Origin: Micromonospora sp. FIMYZ51
GTDB lineage: Bacteria > Actinomycetota > Actinomycetes > Mycobacteriales > Micromonosporaceae
Length of the DNA stretch: 64,000 nt
Assembly (NCBI RefSeq): GCF_038246755.1
Contig: NZ_CP134706.1
Span: 5,456,001 to 5,520,000, forward strand
Direction of reading: 5' to 3'
Of this stretch, positions 62,275-64,000 are shown in pieces; the first letter of the stretch is position 1; the number at the start of each line of letters is the position of its first letter. Both the position numbers and the translations under genes were made by a program. Below the pieces are notes generated by a model. It saw only the letters and a list, made by a program, of their open reading frames with translations. It searched no databases and had not been told where the DNA came from.

Positions 62275-63354
62275 GTGGAGAGCGACCTGCGCAGCATCGG
62301 CGAACTGGCCCGGGCCAGCGGGCTGACGGTCAGCGCCCTGCGGTTCTACGATGCCGCCGGCGTGTTGGTGCCGGCCTGGGTGGATCCGGTGACCGGATAC
62401 CGCCGGTACACCGACGACCAGGTGGCGCCGGCCCGGCTGGTGGCCGGGCTGCGCCGGGTGGGCATGCCGGTGGCCGAGATCGCTCAAGCGGTACGCGCCG
62501 AACCCGCCGACGTACACCGGCTGCTCGACGCGCATCTGCGCCGGCTGGCCGACGGTCTGGCCGACGCGCGCCAAGAGGTGTCCCGAATCCGGTCGCTGCT
62601 TCCCGCCGACCAGCCGTCGACCGCCACCCGGCTGGTCCTGGCCGGTGCCGACCTGGCCGCCGCCGTGGATGCCGTCCGGTTCGCCGTCGGCACCGATCCT
62701 GAGCTGCCGGCGCTGGCCGGGGTGCTGTTCGACGCGACGGAGCAGGGCGTACGCCTGGTCGCCACCGACCGGCACCGGCTCGCGGTGACCTGGGCCGACG
62801 CGGTGGTCCAGGGTCCGGCGGTACGCGCGCTCCTGCCGGTGACCGCCGTGGACGAGCTGCGCCAACTGCTGGACCCGGAGCCGACCGAGGTGCGGCTGAC
62901 CATGCACGGTACGCAGGTCGTCGCCGAGGTCGTCGGTAGCCGGTTGCCGATCACCCCGCTGCCGTACGACTTTCCGGACTACCACCCGTTGTTGCCGCGC
63001 GCGGGCGACGGCGGCGCGACCCGCCGGGTATCGGTGGACGCCGCGCGGCTGGTCGCCGCGCTGCGGGCGGGCGAACCGACCCTGACCAGGGAGTACGCTG
63101 GCCGGCCGCGGCCGGTGACGGTGCTCGGCCTGCGCGGCGCGGACACGGTACGCCTGCTCGGCCCCGACGATCTCACCCGGGCCGACCCCGCTGAGCTGCA
63201 CGTCGGCGTCAACGGCGACTACCTGCTCGACGCGCTCGACGCGGCGGGCCACCCACGACCGGTGCTGGAGCTGGGCGGCCCGACCGCCCCGCTGGCCATC
63301 CGCCGGCCGGACGACGAGGTCGCCTTCTCCATCCTGATGCCCATCCGGCTGTGA
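62275..63354 (+). CDS. MerR-type regulator fused to DNA polymerase III beta-clamp domains
   Basis: A 359-residue fusion. Residues about 6-75 are a MerR winged helix: SIGELARASGLTVSALRFYD, then YRRYTDDQVAPARLVAGLRRVGMPVAEI; residues 76-108 form the usual dimerisation helix. From about 115 the protein turns into sliding-clamp sequence: DAVRFAVGTDPELPALAGVLFD and GVRLVATDRHRLAV correspond to clamp domain 2, and YDFPDYHPLLPR, VNGDYLLDALDA and the exact C-terminal MPIRL to domain 3. Clamp domain 1 is absent, replaced by the DNA-binding part. It probably binds promoter DNA and senses a ligand or clamp-binding peptide. GTG 62275. It is monocistronic. Confidence 0.88.
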   Translation: MESDLRSIGELARASGLTVSALRFYDAAGVLVPAWVDPVTGYRRYTDDQVAPARLVAGLRRVGMPVAEIAQAVRAEPADVHRLLDAHLRRLADGLADARQEVSRIRSLLPADQPSTATRLVLAGADLAAAVDAVRFAVGTDPELPALAGVLFDATEQGVRLVATDRHRLAVTWADAVVQGPAVRALLPVTAVDELRQLLDPEPTEVRLTMHGTQVVAEVVGSRLPITPLPYDFPDYHPLLPRAGDGGATRRVSVDAARLVAALRAGEPTLTREYAGRPRPVTVLGLRGADTVRLLGPDDLTRADPAELHVGVNGDYLLDALDAAGHPRPVLELGGPTAPLAIRRPDDEVAFSILMPIRL

Positions 63355-63538
63355 CGCCCTGAGCCGGACCCGCCGCTGCGGCCCCAACGCGAGCCTGGTG
63401 GCTCCGCCAATGCGGACCTGGTGCCGGCCGGAGGCCGATCCGTCGCTGACGCGAGAGGTGGGTGCGGGAGGCGGGGCGTTGCGGGCACGGCGGTAGCATC
63501 CTCTGGTCGGCCCAAGCGACGGAGGCGTACGGAGCAGC

Positions 63539-64000
63539 ATGCTCGACATGGAGTTGATCCGGAAGGATCGCGACGCGGTGGCGACCGCACTGGCGAAGCG
63601 GCTCGACGCCGCCGAGGTCGACCGGGCGCTGGACGCGATCCAGCAGCTCGACCGGGATCGTCGCCGGCTGATCAGTGAGATCGACGGGGAGCGCCAGCGC
63701 CGCAAGGCCGAGGCCCGGGCGTACGCACAAGCCAAGCGCGCCGGTGTCGAACCGCAGGTGACCAGCGAGGCGGGCCGCAAGCAGGTCGCCGAGTTGGAGG
63801 CTGAGCTCGACGAGGTGCAGTCCCGGCTGCGTACCGTGATGAGCGAGTTGCCCAACCTGCCCGCCGACGACGTGCTGCCCGGCGGCAAGGAGGCCAACCG
63901 GGTGGTCAAGACCTTCGGCGAGCCACCGGCGATCGAGAAGGTCCGCGACCACGTCGAGTTGAGCCGGATGTTGGGCCTGGTCGACCACGAGCGTGGCGTC
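63539..64000 (+). CDS. serS: Seryl-tRNA synthetase, N-terminal part (runs off the window)
   Basis: The frame from ATG 63539 (MLDMELIRKDRDAVATALAK) is open to the right edge. Residues about 30-105 form the two-helix antiparallel coiled coil that holds the long variable arm of tRNA-Ser (AIQQLDRDRRRLISEIDGERQ and VAELEAELDEVQSRLRTVMSELPNLPADDV). The class II core begins with REHVELS-like VRDHVELSRMLGLVDHERG near the edge. A GGAG lies a few bases upstream of the ATG. The coiled-coil text differs from the standard actinobacterial SerRS as I remember it and looks closer to the type of other bacterial phyla. Confidence 0.88.
   Translation, partial: MLDMELIRKDRDAVATALAKRLDAAEVDRALDAIQQLDRDRRRLISEIDGERQRRKAEARAYAQAKRAGVEPQVTSEAGRKQVAELEAELDEVQSRLRTVMSELPNLPADDVLPGGKEANRVVKTFGEPPAIEKVRDHVELSRMLGLVDHERGV

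Overview
This 64 kb window is chromosomal DNA of a high-GC actinomycete. I place it in the Micromonosporaceae, most likely Micromonospora or a close relative. The signs are GC-biased third codon positions, frequent GTG starts, many 4-bp ATGA/GTGA gene overlaps, an FasR-fabD-fabH-acpP-fabF fatty-acid operon, actinobacterial families (DUF3040, DUF3052, DUF3145, AhpE) and a GH74-CBM2 xyloglucanase with a CebR-type operator. The genus is an inference from gene content, not from a marker comparison.

Layout. 1-2.6 kb: tail of a LysR regulator, a small hypothetical gene, a decayed fragment, and the RNase P RNA gene rnpB on the minus strand. 2.6-4.85 kb: palindromes and G-rich tandem repeats, a TauE/SafE permease and a broken IS5-family insertion sequence. 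4.85-7.7 kb (minus): Nif3, zinc-ribbon coiled-coil and RNase H/phosphatase operon. 7.8-11.5 kb: XRE-TPR regulator plus flavoprotein, divergent from a Prim-Pol-like protein, then DUF3040. 11.5-15.7 kb (minus): SNF2 helicase (frameshifted) and SWIM zinc-finger protein. 15.8-23.7 kb: PfkB kinase, DinB, pyruvyl transferase, aminoglycoside phosphotransferase-like kinase, TetR/reductase pair, hydrolase, tRNA-Val(UAC), AhpE peroxiredoxin and DUF3052. 23.8-31.5 kb: fused alpha/beta E1 dehydrogenase, decayed PhoD, YjbQ, pyruvate dehydrogenase AceE and SRPBCC. 31.6-36.6 kb: beta-glucosidase/MFS pair, a zinc-type glutamyl-tRNA synthetase and a secreted membrane protein. 37-41.9 kb: the FasR-type regulator and type II fatty-acid genes. 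41.9-48.9 kb: GH3 lipoprotein, DUF3145, carbonic anhydrase, hydrolase and HelD-type helicase. 49-52.7 kb: a c-di-AMP riboswitch with a secreted cell-wall protein, a leader peptide with PfkB kinase and SurE, and a STAS protein. 53-57.7 kb: small lipoprotein, membrane protein, GH74, BON and DsbA-like proteins. 57.7-64 kb: a LuxR-type LAL regulator with internal repeats, a saccharopine-dehydrogenase-like protein, a MerR-beta-clamp fusion and the start of serS.

The most distinctive non-gene signal is a 50-bp bipartite repeat (19 + 12 + 19 bp) found at seven loci. One copy is split precisely by the IS element with a TA duplication. Several copies sit on stop codons and form the ends of reading frames. 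The most unusual protein is the MerR-type DNA-binding domain fused to the second and third domains of a DNA polymerase sliding clamp (62275-63354).

Two reading frames look broken by single-base events (IS transposase, SNF2 helicase) and one gene (PhoD) by deletions. The single-base breaks could be assembly errors. All function calls come from reading motifs and remembered family features; no database search was run.
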